Assembly (NCBI GenBank): GCA_029556615.1
Contig: JAKQDD010000115.1
Coordinates: forward strand, 1-64,000
Direction of reading: 5' to 3'
Origin: Verrucomicrobiota bacterium
GTDB lineage: Bacteria; Verrucomicrobiota; Verrucomicrobiia; Limisphaerales; J093
Length of the DNA stretch: 64,000 nucleotides
The number at the start of each line of letters is the position of its first letter. Positions within the stretch are counted from its first letter, which is position 1. The notes under the pieces were generated by a model that saw only the letters and a list, made by a program, of their open reading frames with translations, had not been told where the DNA came from and did no database searches. Made by a program: the position numbers and the translations under genes. Shown in pieces: positions 16,901 to 24,683 of this stretch.

Positions 16901-18585
16901 CGCTCTCGTTCGTCGGGGCCGGCGGCAACGGCTTCGTGCGGTTCATCGCCGACGGCGACCGTGGGGCGGGGGCGGATCACGTGGCATTCTCGCTGAGCAA
17001 GGGAGGGGAGGACCTGGGCTTGTTTTCCGCCAGTGGCATGATGCTGGACGGGCTCACCTTCAGCGCGCAACTCGAAGGCGTGTCGCAGGGACGCTTCCCG
17101 GATGGAGCGGCTGCGTTCGCGAGTTTCATGGAAACGGCATCGCCGGGCGGATCGAACTACCTTCCGCTGTCAGGGGTGGTGATCAACGAAGTGCTGACGG
17201 CGGCGGGTCCGCGGGTCGAAGACGCCGTGGAACTCCACAACCGCAACGCGGTGCCAGTTGAGATCGGCGGGTGGTACCTGAGCAATTCCCGGGAGAACCT
17301 CAGGAAGTTCCGGATCCCCGCCGGGACGGAGATCCCGGCGAACGGATTTGTGGTGTTCTATGAGGCCGATTTCAACCGCGGGCCGACGGCTTTCAGCTTC
17401 AACGCCGTCCGGGGGGATGCTGCGATCCTCTCGGAGGCGGATGCGCAGGGGACGCTGACAGGGTATCGCGATGAGGTGACCTTGGGCGCGGCGGAGGACG
17501 GGGTTTCTTTGGGCCGGGTGACCACCAGCGTGGGATCGGACTTCGCGGCGCTCAGCCGCCGCACCTTCGGCGAGGACAATCCCCAGAGCGTCGAGCAGTT
17601 CCGGTTAGGGACCGGCCTGCCCAATGCCGGGGCGAAGATCGGTCCGCTGATTCTGAGCGAGATCCTGTATGCCCCTGCGGCCGGCGGTGTCGAATCGGCC
17701 GAGGATGAATTCCTCGAGTTGGAGAACATCAGTGGCGGCCCGGTGACGCTCCACGATCCGGCGCACCCCGAGAACCGCTGGAGCGTGCGCGAAGCCGTCG
17801 ATTACGCATTCTCCCAGGACCTGACGATTCCGGCCGGCGGCCGTGTGTTGCTGGTGGGTTTTTCCACATCCGACGGGGAACGGCTTGCGGCATTTCGCGC
17901 GTGGTTTGACGTCCCGGCGGACGTGCCGGTGCTGGGGCCATGGACGGGTCGTTTGTCCAACGAACAGGATCGTATCGAGTTGGTGAGGCCGGGGGTGGTG
18001 CCAGTGCCGCCGGATCCGGACGCCGGTTGGGTGCCGCAGGTGCTCGTCGATGCGGTCCGCTACCGAGCGTCGGCCCCCTGGCCCGCGCTGCCGGCAGCGG
18101 CCGGCTATTCGCTTCAACGGATTGCACCCACGGCCTACGGCAATGATCCCGCCCATTGGCGCGCGGCGCCCCCTACGGCGGGCCGGGCGAACGCCAGCGA
18201 GGTGGGGGATGGCGATGGTGACGGCATCGAGGACGCCTGGGAGCTGGCGTGGTTTGGGACATTGACGCGAGATGGCACGGGAGACTATGACGGGGACAGC
18301 ATGAGCGATCGGGATGAGTTCGCTGCCGGCACGAACCCGGCGCTGGCCACGGATCGGCTCGCGTTCCTGCCCATGGCGTCGGAACAGCCCAACACCCTCC
18401 GATTCCAGGGGGTTGCGGGGAAGAGCTATACTGTTCTTTACTGCGATGGCCTGGACACAGGTTTTTGGTACAAGCTTGCCGACGTACCGGCGCTCTCCGA
18501 GACCGGGGTCGTCGCCGTGGTCGATCCCGCACCCGCCGCGGCCTCGAGATTCTACCAGGTGGTCACACCCGCTTTGGCTCCGTGA
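10948..18585 (+). CDS. Giant secreted lamin-tail (LTD)/CotH/beta-helix protein
   Basis: This 2545-residue exported protein has a signal peptide at 1-26. Domains in order: an LTD domain (about 29-150, IVNEIMYHPAS); a CotH kinase-like domain (about 325-690, with DFALYRGEHDRRFVLLAYDLDAVMG); a right-handed beta-helix (about 790-1120); an LTD at about 1312; an LTD at about 1466; a jelly-roll-like segment (about 1610-1780, HQPAYDDSAWPSG); then LTDs at about 1788, 1939, 2078 and 2232. The C-terminus has a Ca-binding DGDGDGIEDAWE...DYDGDSMSDRDE repeat (thrombospondin-3-like) and a final beta domain. LTD domains recur as LRINEW or LNE(I/V)L openings. CotH relatives are protein kinases in spore coats; in PVC bacteria CotH-LTD proteins are large surface proteins of unknown role. 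The next gene overlaps its stop. Confidence 0.85.
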   Translation: MLSCSRRCLLFLLLSLSVSSVSLRGAGVIVNEIMYHPASTNRLEEWFELHNASAESVDLSGWRTSQGVTFTFPAGTRLAAGGYLVVAADVPTFAAGHPGIGNVVGGWTGVLSHDGEDLEIEDAEGNAADHVAYAPEGEWAVRRLGPVDRLNRRGWEWYAEHGGLGKSLELVNSELPNELGQNWGSSSVAGGTPGGPNSIASDNMAPLILDVAHAPVVPRSSDPVTVTARLMDEQAGGREVMVHWRLDGAPEFAVAPMVDDGAHGDGLEGDGLYGAILPPQASRTIVEFYLTARDAEGHARRYPNVEPSGGARTADLAYQVDDSVYAGDQALFRLIMTAAEYDYLSSEIWGGEPRSDAAVNGTFISTDGILDGGSTTHLRYQCDFRNRGHGTRTTVPHNFHVGFAEDRAWKGRFGINLNTHYTHSQHLGSAVFRRAGVAAADSRPVQVRVNGAQLAKPGQAQFGSYVANEVVDDLLVQRQFPTDPGGNLYRGVRDMIPGISSEADLLWRGASYSSYTNAYAKENHRAANDWSDFIRLLNVLNWEPDSTYVAAMTHTVNVEEWMRYFAVNTLLDNQENSLGIGEGDDFALYRGEHDRRFVLLAYDLDAVMGRGLRTASYADGIWRMNDLAVISRFMKRPEFAPVYFKQLEQLAATIFAPAQMNPMLDHLLGSYVEAATIANYKAFNSNHVAHVLSQFPRALTVAHDLPMVSGYPWATTGTIALSGLGNAIETRRVLVNGEEAEWTAWQASWTSPAVSLEPGLNRVLVRALGEEDRDVGRTTLEVWYDDGSIQTVSGAITADALWTASGGPYHVTGDLTIHAGATLTIEPGTSVVLGSGVDVTVAHGGRLVAEGTAAAPISFGVLPGVTASWGGLIIEGAGDSPETRIAYAHFEGNGSTCIEVEGGTLRLDHATFGTLSERYVSLDDSSFVISHCHFPATTAAIEPLHGTGGIKAGGRGVIRDSYFGSSTGYSDILDFTGGNRPGGPIIELYNNVFAGSTDDILDFDGTDAWIEGNVFLHVHRNGAPDSSAAVSGGSSGSATSEITLIRNLFFDCDSAVTAKQGNFYTLLHNTIVHTTRIGGEDFGSGVVNLRDTTPDITTFGRGVYLEGNIVIDAEALVRNYEAGQSTVTWVNNLLPVSWTGPGAGNSTADPLLVRLPEVAEATFSTWEEAQVMWQWFSLQPGSPARGAGSGGRDLGGVIPAGVSLSGEPAGTTRRTSALLSVGINRTGAGMPASGFPDGSGYTHYRWRLDGGAWSAETPMAEPLALDGLAEGPHQVAVVGNSDAGVYQDDPELGTNAVVTLSRVWTVDSAYVEPPAPPTIRLNEILAGNNGIVTALGTTPDMIELHNYGAEPVDLMGMGLSDNADEPYKFTFGVPTVVPAGGLLVLWADDPVPGPVLCTGFKLKQAGDDLVLTDSAARGGGVLDAVQFGVQVADLSLGRLAEDVWGLCSPTFGAANRPQRTGDPRALRINEWLADAQFSARSDFVELYNADVLPVALGGLHWSDAAGALARHQIAPLSFVAGKGCVPFIADADPEQGPDHLSFKLAPDVGLILLLSADLELIDAVNYGAQRTDVSEGRSPNGGTAFTAFEQPSPGGGNPGVSPGDCTLGTTTMSLLSLGASWKYNQTDNLDGTGWHQPAYDDSAWPSGPALLAVETSALPSPGKVTSLTLGRRTYYFRAQFTVDTNLDGFNLNLKVAVDDGVLVYLNGRPLLTNGLSTGTPSYSTFASRTVGNAALEYFTVPGTALVPGTNVIAAEVHQINADSTDIVWGLEMDASSTATNCAPGALATLMLNEVLAASRSFALSEETVPDFIELYNTGTGVVSLAGLTLTDDLLFPAKWAFPDGATLEAGAACAVRCDSGQPASADNTGFGLSARGGGVFLFNAAARGGNLIDAVRYGLQTPGFSIGRLPAGTGVWNLAVPTPGAANEAAGLASISALRINEWMSNPAGGSDWLELHNRADQPVALGGLCLTDDLADRTRSPVAPLSFVGAGGNGFVRFIADGDRGAGADHVAFSLSKGGEDLGLFSASGMMLDGLTFSAQLEGVSQGRFPDGAAAFASFMETASPGGSNYLPLSGVVINEVLTAAGPRVEDAVELHNRNAVPVEIGGWYLSNSRENLRKFRIPAGTEIPANGFVVFYEADFNRGPTAFSFNAVRGDAAILSEADAQGTLTGYRDEVTLGAAEDGVSLGRVTTSVGSDFAALSRRTFGEDNPQSVEQFRLGTGLPNAGAKIGPLILSEILYAPAAGGVESAEDEFLELENISGGPVTLHDPAHPENRWSVREAVDYAFSQDLTIPAGGRVLLVGFSTSDGERLAAFRAWFDVPADVPVLGPWTGRLSNEQDRIELVRPGVVPVPPDPDAGWVPQVLVDAVRYRASAPWPALPAAAGYSLQRIAPTAYGNDPAHWRAAPPTAGRANASEVGDGDGDGIEDAWELAWFGTLTRDGTGDYDGDSMSDRDEFAAGTNPALATDRLAFLPMASEQPNTLRFQGVAGKSYTVLYCDGLDTGFWYKLADVPALSETGVVAVVDPAPAAASRFYQVVTPALAP

Positions 18586-21500
18586 TGCGGGGTATGAACT
18601 CACGTCTAAGACTCGGAATCGCGGCGATAGGGATTGGCTGCTGGTTGGGGGTGCTCCCCCTCGGGGCTGCGTCGCTGGTCAGCCACGATGCGCTCTGGCG
18701 ATACCAGAGAGGCACCGGCGCTCCGCAGGCCAACTGGAAGACCGCGGCCGATTCGGACCTGGACGACTCGTGGCTCGAGGGTCCCGGGGGATTCGGGTAT
18801 GCGGACTCGAGTCCCGAGACGGTTCACTGCCGGACCCTGCTCGAGGACATGAAGGGTCTCTACACGACCGTGTATTTCCGAAAGGTCTTCACCGTCGATG
18901 CCCCGTCGGATCCCGACCATCATCTGTTTCTGACTATGGACTGGGACGACGGATTCGTGGCGTGGCTGGATGGCCGTTATGTGGCTGGGGCCAACAACCC
19001 CGACGGCACCAATGAACCGCCCGTTACGGCCACCGCCTCCCGGACCCATGAACACTCCGCCAGCACGGATGCCCCGCCGAACCCGCCGGTGACCTACGAT
19101 CTCGGTCCTGCCCGCCTCGGTCCCGGCGATCACGTCCTGGCGGTGATGGGCCTCAATGGATCCAGGAGCAGCCGGGATTTCGTCATGGTCGCCGACCTGA
19201 CGCAGGGGCGGCCGCCGACGCCGTTGACCATCGAGGGGGTCGAGGATCGCCGCTACGGCGCTTACACGGATCAAGTCTCGTTTCGCGTGCCCGCGGCGCG
19301 CGGGTACACCTACCAGGTGCAGCTGGACGGTGAGCCGGTTCCGGCCGACGTGACCCACGTCGTGAGCGCGGTGGACTATCACGAGCTCGATGTTTCGCGA
19401 ACGAATGTGGCCACGGGCGACGTCACCAACAGACTGGTGCGATTCATCGTTCGCTCCTCGGAACGGAGCGCCAAACAGAGCGTCGAGGATGGTCTTCCGC
19501 CCTGGACACCGTGGCCGGTGATCCCCTCCTCGTCCGCCGAACTCGAGGGGGCCAGCCTGCAGTTGCTGGTGCCGTCGGCGTTTCCGTCCGGCCACCCCAT
19601 CCCGGTGGTGGTGCGGGTGGTCAACGACCAGGGAAGCATGGTCCGGGCCAACGGGTGGATCGAGGCCGGCGGCCAGGAGCCAATCCTGATCAAGCGCGGC
19701 GTGGGCTCGGGTTTCCTGAGGGCCGGCGGCTCTCCCGGGCCGGTGGCCTACATCCCGAGGCTGCGGCAGGTGTCGGGCAGCGCTGTCATCACCATCGAAG
19801 GTGCGACCGACTGGCGCTCGGTTTCGGGCACGCTCGATGTCAACACGGCATGGCCGGCCGGGTCCCGAATCGCGGTGACAGGGGACCTGACGCTGCCAGC
19901 AGCGGGCGTGCTGACGATAGGGGAGGGTACCGTCGTGCGGCTCGATCCCGGGGTGAACCTCCACCTGGACGGCCGGATCGAGGCGAACGGCACGGTCCAG
20001 CAACCCATCGTGTTCATGCCGAGTCAATCCTCGCAGCCGTGGGGCGGTTTCTTCCTGCGGACAGCGGCCTCCGAGATCCGTGCCACCGGCACCCTGTTCA
20101 CGGGGAGCGGCGCCGATCCAGCGGGAACACCGGACAGCCATCGGAGGGAACAGAGCCTGTTCCATTGCAGCAACGGGGGTCGTGTAACGTTGACCGACTG
20201 CGCGGCGATCGCGTTGAAGGGGCAGCTGGGGCACTCCGTCGGCGTGGATGGCGCGGCCCGGTACTTCTTCACGTTCGAGCGGTTTCTGATGCAGGGCGGC
20301 TGCACGGGAGGCGAATACGAGGATGCAGTGTTCGCCGTGAACGACAGCGCGTTTGTGGACTGTCACCTGGCTGCCCCGCCGTTTCCGCAATTCAGCGACA
20401 ATGATGAGGATGGACTGTACCTGAAGAACATCCCGGCCGGGTACACCAGCGGCTTCACCAACACGTTGATCGGGTGGGTCCGGGACGATGGCGTCGATTC
20501 GGGCGCGAGCGGCGGCGGCGAACTGCATTTCCAGAACTGCTGGTTCGAGGCGGTGTATCACGAGGCCAACTCGCTGTCCGGCACGGGCAAGAACGTGCGG
20601 CACTCCGACGGCGTGTTTCTGGGATGCGGACAGGCTCTCGAGACCGGCTACGGATCGCCCAGAGGCACGGTCGAAGGCTGTCTGGTGGCCGGCGGTGTGG
20701 TTGGTGTCCGGTTCGGTGACAATTACGATTGGAGCTATGACGGACGGGCCATTGTGACGAACTCGATCCTCATCCACAACCATCGGGACGTCTGGGGGAT
20801 GAACTGGCAGGATTGGACCTATCGGGTGAGCGCCATGGACATCCGCAGCAATTGGCTCAGCGCTCCGAATCCGCTGCATCCGGCCAACCGGGTCTGGGAT
20901 CCGGCGAGGGAGGGATGGCGTCTGGCATCGTTCATGGGGACAAGAGCCGGTGCCGATGTGGGCCTGGGGTTCGCGGTGTGGACCACCCGCCTGGCGATGC
21001 CTGCGTTGTTCGAAGGGGTCCCGGTCGGGCTGAGCACGTTCACGACGAACGCCGTCAGCGTCGGCTACGCCTTCGTCTCTGCCGCGGAGGAGATCGTCGC
21101 GACGGGGACGCTTGTCTTTGCGCCCGGAGAGATCGTGAAACGCATCCCCTTGCCCCCGGCGGGTCTGGGGGCGGGGGAACGGGTGCGAGTGGTCCTGCGC
21201 GATCCAGTCGGCGCCGAGCTCACGGGCGAGACTGTCGTGGACTGCGCAGGGACGCTCGCGCCGGTCGAGGTGTCCCTGGCCGTCGCCCGGGGGCAGTTGC
21301 CGGCCTACCGGTCGGTCGAGGGCTTGGCGATCCGGCTGAGCGGACCGAGCACGCAGCCGGTGAGCGTGAAGTATCAGATTGACTCCTCGGACGGCGTTCT
21401 GGTCCGTGGGACAGCAGTGTTCCTGCCGGGCGAGCTGATGCAGCACGTGGAGATTCCGGCACCGGAACCGGGTTCGGCGGCGGTGCTTCGCGTGACACTT

Positions 21501-21752
21501 CTGGAAGCGACGCACGCAGTTGTCGGGGGCTTCGGGGGCGTCTACTACCTGCCGGACTCCGGCGACCAACGGCTGATCGCGTGGCGTGGCGTGAGTGGCG
21601 GACTGCAGGTCGGTTGGTGGGAGAGCGGGGGCGTCCTGGAGCGGGCGACGGATGTCCTCGGTCCGTGGGAGGGCATGGCGGACACAGGCGCGGGGCCGGT
21701 GGCGGTTCCCGCAACTGCGGCATGCGAGTTCTTCCGGTTGCGCATTCCTTGA
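18585..21752 (+). CDS. Secreted beta-helix protein with N-terminal jelly-roll domain
   Basis: This protein is about 1055 residues from ATG 18585, which shares one base with the preceding TGA; ATG 18594 (MNSRLRLGIAAIGIGCWLG) is an alternative that starts right at the signal peptide. Residues about 35-215 form a galactose-binding-like or jelly-roll module (DHHLFLTMDWDDGFVAWLDG, GPGDHVLAVMGLN). About 425-770 is a right-handed parallel beta-helix (VTGDLTLPAAGVLTIGEGTVVRLDPG and similar rungs). About 795-985 are two Calx-beta/Ig-like strands-and-loops modules. The architecture matches the middle of the upstream giant protein. Translational coupling and shared architecture suggest that the two work together at the cell surface. 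No catalytic motif was recognised. Confidence 0.8.
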   Translation: MRGMNSRLRLGIAAIGIGCWLGVLPLGAASLVSHDALWRYQRGTGAPQANWKTAADSDLDDSWLEGPGGFGYADSSPETVHCRTLLEDMKGLYTTVYFRKVFTVDAPSDPDHHLFLTMDWDDGFVAWLDGRYVAGANNPDGTNEPPVTATASRTHEHSASTDAPPNPPVTYDLGPARLGPGDHVLAVMGLNGSRSSRDFVMVADLTQGRPPTPLTIEGVEDRRYGAYTDQVSFRVPAARGYTYQVQLDGEPVPADVTHVVSAVDYHELDVSRTNVATGDVTNRLVRFIVRSSERSAKQSVEDGLPPWTPWPVIPSSSAELEGASLQLLVPSAFPSGHPIPVVVRVVNDQGSMVRANGWIEAGGQEPILIKRGVGSGFLRAGGSPGPVAYIPRLRQVSGSAVITIEGATDWRSVSGTLDVNTAWPAGSRIAVTGDLTLPAAGVLTIGEGTVVRLDPGVNLHLDGRIEANGTVQQPIVFMPSQSSQPWGGFFLRTAASEIRATGTLFTGSGADPAGTPDSHRREQSLFHCSNGGRVTLTDCAAIALKGQLGHSVGVDGAARYFFTFERFLMQGGCTGGEYEDAVFAVNDSAFVDCHLAAPPFPQFSDNDEDGLYLKNIPAGYTSGFTNTLIGWVRDDGVDSGASGGGELHFQNCWFEAVYHEANSLSGTGKNVRHSDGVFLGCGQALETGYGSPRGTVEGCLVAGGVVGVRFGDNYDWSYDGRAIVTNSILIHNHRDVWGMNWQDWTYRVSAMDIRSNWLSAPNPLHPANRVWDPAREGWRLASFMGTRAGADVGLGFAVWTTRLAMPALFEGVPVGLSTFTTNAVSVGYAFVSAAEEIVATGTLVFAPGEIVKRIPLPPAGLGAGERVRVVLRDPVGAELTGETVVDCAGTLAPVEVSLAVARGQLPAYRSVEGLAIRLSGPSTQPVSVKYQIDSSDGVLVRGTAVFLPGELMQHVEIPAPEPGSAAVLRVTLLEATHAVVGGFGGVYYLPDSGDQRLIAWRGVSGGLQVGWWESGGVLERATDVLGPWEGMADTGAGPVAVPATAACEFFRLRIP

Positions 21753-21821
21753 ACTCGCGCGGTCCGCGAGGGGATGGTTTGCGATTGCAGAGGGGTGGGA
21801 TCGACGGAACACTACCGGGCC

Positions 21822-23051
21822 ATGGGGCGAAGTGGTCGGGTGGCCTTCCTGATGGGCGTGGTGCTCGAGATGATCCTCCGGGTCTCGGCGCAGATTGACC
21901 CGACGGCGCGGGAGCTGATTCAGATGGGTTACACCCAGCCCTTCGAAGGTCGGGGGCCGCTTGCCGCTTACGGCTACTACTACCGCAACAAGCCGGACTG
22001 GCTCGACCACACGAACCTGACACTGCGCCTGGTGGTGGCCCCTGTGTACCTGGACTCGGAGCTGGGGTTCAAAGGTCTGCTGGGGCCGGGCACGGATGTT
22101 GGAGTGGGCGTGGCGGGGGGCGGGTTTGCGGACAGCTACTCGGAGGTCCGGCATGGAAAGTACCACCGAGACGAGTCCTTCTTGGGCCACGGCGGCGAGT
22201 TGTCCGCGAGCGTCTATCACCTCCTCAACCCGACCGCGCGCATTCCCCTGTGCGCCATGCTCCGGGGGTCCGCCCACGGCAGCGTCTTCACGGACGATGA
22301 GAAGACCGCCGATGACTTTGAACTGCCGGACGACCAATTCAGTTTCAGGGTGAGGACGGGACTGCGCTGGGGGGGACGCGAGCCCGTCTTGACACCCGAG
22401 CTGGCGATGGAGGTGTCCGTCTGGTACGAGGGCTTCTTCCGTCTGCAGCCGGGTCGGTACGGATACAACGGCGACCGGGAGCTGCAGTCGAGGTCTCATT
22501 GGGTCTGGGGGCGCGCACTGCTCGACTATACGCTACCGGAGCTGAAGCACGGCTTCGGCGTGGCCGTGACCGGCGGCACGGGTTTCGACCTCGACCGCCT
22601 GAGCGCCCACCGACTGGGCGGCGATCTGCCGCTGTGCTCGGAGTTTCCGCTCATGCTGCCGGGGTACTACTTCGAGGAACTCAGCGCCGAGTCCTTCGTG
22701 TTGTTCGGGGGCAACTACCATTTGCCCCTTGATTCCCGCCAGTGCTGGCAGGTCGGTGCCAGTGCGGCGACGGCCTGGACGGACTACCTGGCGGGCTTCG
22801 AGCTCTCGAACCGATGGAACACGGGGGTCGGCGGCGGCCTCCTTTACCGTTCGCCGACGGGTTCGTGGCAACTGGCCCTGCAATACGGCTACGCATTCAA
22901 CGCCGTTCGGGATCACAGTCGGGGAGCGCAGAGTCTCACATTCCTGCTCCAGTTCGACCTGGGCCGCACTCGCGAGCGATTCTTCGCCCCCAACATCGAC
23001 CTGAACCGCGCGCGCGGGCTTCAGTCGATCCTCAAGACGATCTTCCAATAG
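21822..23051 (+). CDS. Putative outer-membrane beta-barrel protein
   Basis: This protein is about 409 residues from ATG 21822, with a hydrophobic leader ending near VSAQ. The body alternates amphipathic strands with aromatic residues (YGYYYRNK, LTLRLVVAPVYLDSELG, GSWQLALQYGYAF, QSLTFLLQFDLG), as expected of an outer-membrane barrel. The terminal residues ILKTIFQ end in Phe-Gln rather than the classical final Phe. No named family was recognised. It follows the two beta-helix/LTD genes in the same direction with a 69-bp gap, so it could belong to the same transcription unit and serve as anchor or exporter; that is inference. Confidence 0.6.
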   Translation: MGRSGRVAFLMGVVLEMILRVSAQIDPTARELIQMGYTQPFEGRGPLAAYGYYYRNKPDWLDHTNLTLRLVVAPVYLDSELGFKGLLGPGTDVGVGVAGGGFADSYSEVRHGKYHRDESFLGHGGELSASVYHLLNPTARIPLCAMLRGSAHGSVFTDDEKTADDFELPDDQFSFRVRTGLRWGGREPVLTPELAMEVSVWYEGFFRLQPGRYGYNGDRELQSRSHWVWGRALLDYTLPELKHGFGVAVTGGTGFDLDRLSAHRLGGDLPLCSEFPLMLPGYYFEELSAESFVLFGGNYHLPLDSRQCWQVGASAATAWTDYLAGFELSNRWNTGVGGGLLYRSPTGSWQLALQYGYAFNAVRDHSRGAQSLTFLLQFDLGRTRERFFAPNIDLNRARGLQSILKTIFQ

Positions 23052-23173
23052 TCCGGGTTCGCGTTTCCGTCTTTACATTTGTCACCTCTCACGGTTCGAA
23101 TCGGGCTGTGAACACTCTTGGCAACCTCGGCAAGGGGGCTTTGGCATCATCGGGCTCGGATGTGGTTTCTCGG

Positions 23174-24607
23174 ATGGCCTGGAACCGACGGAGCTTCTTG
23201 CTGCGCTCGGCGACGGTCGCCGGAGGGTGTGCCTGTTGCGGGGGCGGCTTGTCGGTGCTGGGGGGCCGCACCCCGCTCAAGGGCTCGCCGCTGGTCAGCC
23301 CTGGTTGCCGGCGTTCCCCGGTGAAAGTCGCGCGGGTCTATCTGGGCAAGCCGGATGCCCACTGGCCAACGCCGAAGCTGGACCTCGGAGCGGAGCGCGG
23401 AACGTACGAGGCGGAGTTCGTGAAAGAACCGGGCGCGTTTTCGGATGTCGCCTTCACGGTGGACGAACTGGTCAGCGACCCGAAGCAGGTCGAGGGCTTG
23501 AAGGATCGGTTGAGCGCCGCGGACGGCATTCTGCTGATCCATCTTTCGATGGGGATGCGGGAGACGATCGAGGCGATCCTGGCCTGTGGCCGGCCGACGG
23601 CGTTGTTCGCCGCGCCCTACTCGGGACACGAGTGGTCCCAGTTCGGCGCCATTCGGCAGAAGCCGGTGGGTGCGCATCTCGAGTGTTTCCTGACGAGCGA
23701 CCGCTCTCAGCTTGCCGCAGCGGTTCGTCCGTTCCGGGCGATCCACCATCTCCGCGAGGCGAAGATCCTCAATATCAACGCGCGGGCCCGGCAGGACGAG
23801 ACGATCCCGGCCTGGCAGGCGAAGTTCGGCACGGAGTTCAAGACCGTGGATCGCGAGCGGGTGCTGGCGGCCTACGAAGCGGTGAGCGTGAGGGACGCCG
23901 AAGCCGAGGCCCGGCGGTGGATTGCGGACGCGGCGAAGGTCGTGGAACCGTCCCGGGACGAGATTGTGCGGTCGTGTCGGCTGGCGTTGGCGTTCGAGAC
24001 GCTGTTGGCGGAGGAGGACGCGACTGTCATCACGGCGGACTGTTACGGCACCATGTATGGGAAGCTGCCGGCGTTTCCGTGCGTGGGCTTCGTGCGGTTG
24101 AACGACATGGGCCTGGGCGGGATCTGCGAATCCGATCTCAAGAGCGCGATGACCTACATCCTGTTGCAGGGACTCAGCGGCCGCCCGGGGTTCATCAGCG
24201 ATCCGACCGTGGACGAATCGGCGCGCAGCATCATTCTGGCGCACTGTCTGGGCACGCGGAAGATGGACGGGCCCGAAGGCAGGGCGGCGAAGTACCGTCT
24301 CCGGTCGATCATGGAACGACAGGAAGGCTGCGTGCCGCAGGTGTTCATGCGGCGGGGTCAGAAGGTGACCCAGGCCTTGCTCGCCACGCCGGATTCAATC
24401 CTCTATTTCACCGGGGACATCATCGGCGTCCCCGACTCGGATCGGGGCTGTCGCACCCAGATCCAGGTCCGGGTGGACGGGGACATCGGGAAGGTCTGGC
24501 AACATTGGGCGCACGGCCTGCATCGGGTGACGTGCTACGGCGATCTTGCGGACGATCTTCAGCGGTTCTGCCGCTACAAGGATCTGACATGGGTCAACGA
24601 GGCGTAG
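23174..24607 (+). CDS. Tat-exported L-fucose/L-arabinose isomerase-like protein
   Basis: This 477-residue protein begins with a twin-arginine signal (NRRSFLLRSATVAGG). The body resembles the fucose/arabinose isomerase superfamily, with an N-terminal Rossmann-like half (AADGILLIHLSMGM, TALFAAPYSGHEWS) and a C-terminal half with GGICESDLKSAMTYILLQGLSGRPGFISDP. Export through Tat suggests a cofactor-loaded folded protein working in the periplasm, unlike the cytoplasmic true isomerases. Proteins of this kind are frequent in PVC bacteria and their reaction is not established. An ATG at 23174 was chosen because it places the RR motif five residues in. It is convergent with the GH51-like gene. Confidence 0.75.
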   Translation: MAWNRRSFLLRSATVAGGCACCGGGLSVLGGRTPLKGSPLVSPGCRRSPVKVARVYLGKPDAHWPTPKLDLGAERGTYEAEFVKEPGAFSDVAFTVDELVSDPKQVEGLKDRLSAADGILLIHLSMGMRETIEAILACGRPTALFAAPYSGHEWSQFGAIRQKPVGAHLECFLTSDRSQLAAAVRPFRAIHHLREAKILNINARARQDETIPAWQAKFGTEFKTVDRERVLAAYEAVSVRDAEAEARRWIADAAKVVEPSRDEIVRSCRLALAFETLLAEEDATVITADCYGTMYGKLPAFPCVGFVRLNDMGLGGICESDLKSAMTYILLQGLSGRPGFISDPTVDESARSIILAHCLGTRKMDGPEGRAAKYRLRSIMERQEGCVPQVFMRRGQKVTQALLATPDSILYFTGDIIGVPDSDRGCRTQIQVRVDGDIGKVWQHWAHGLHRVTCYGDLADDLQRFCRYKDLTWVNEA

Positions 24608-24637
24608 ATCGCAGAGAAGTCGGCTGTTCCGGTCTTG

Positions 24638-24653
24638 CGCGACGTCCGTCGCG
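24638..24653. terminator. Possible bidirectional terminator hairpin
   Basis: The 16-base palindrome CGCGACGTCCGTCGCG sits in the 76-bp gap between two convergent genes and can fold with a 6-bp stem and 4-base loop on either strand. There is no T-run, so factor-independent termination is uncertain. Confidence 0.35.
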
Positions 24654-24683
24654 GCGGCTGACGGTCTGAGCTCAGGGCCCGTG

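Noticed and set aside
18606-22499. Minus-strand open frame of about 1300 codons
   Set aside because: It is antisense to the beta-helix protein gene and the barrel gene; the translated sequence is Arg/His/Pro-rich without any domain and has no ribosome site.
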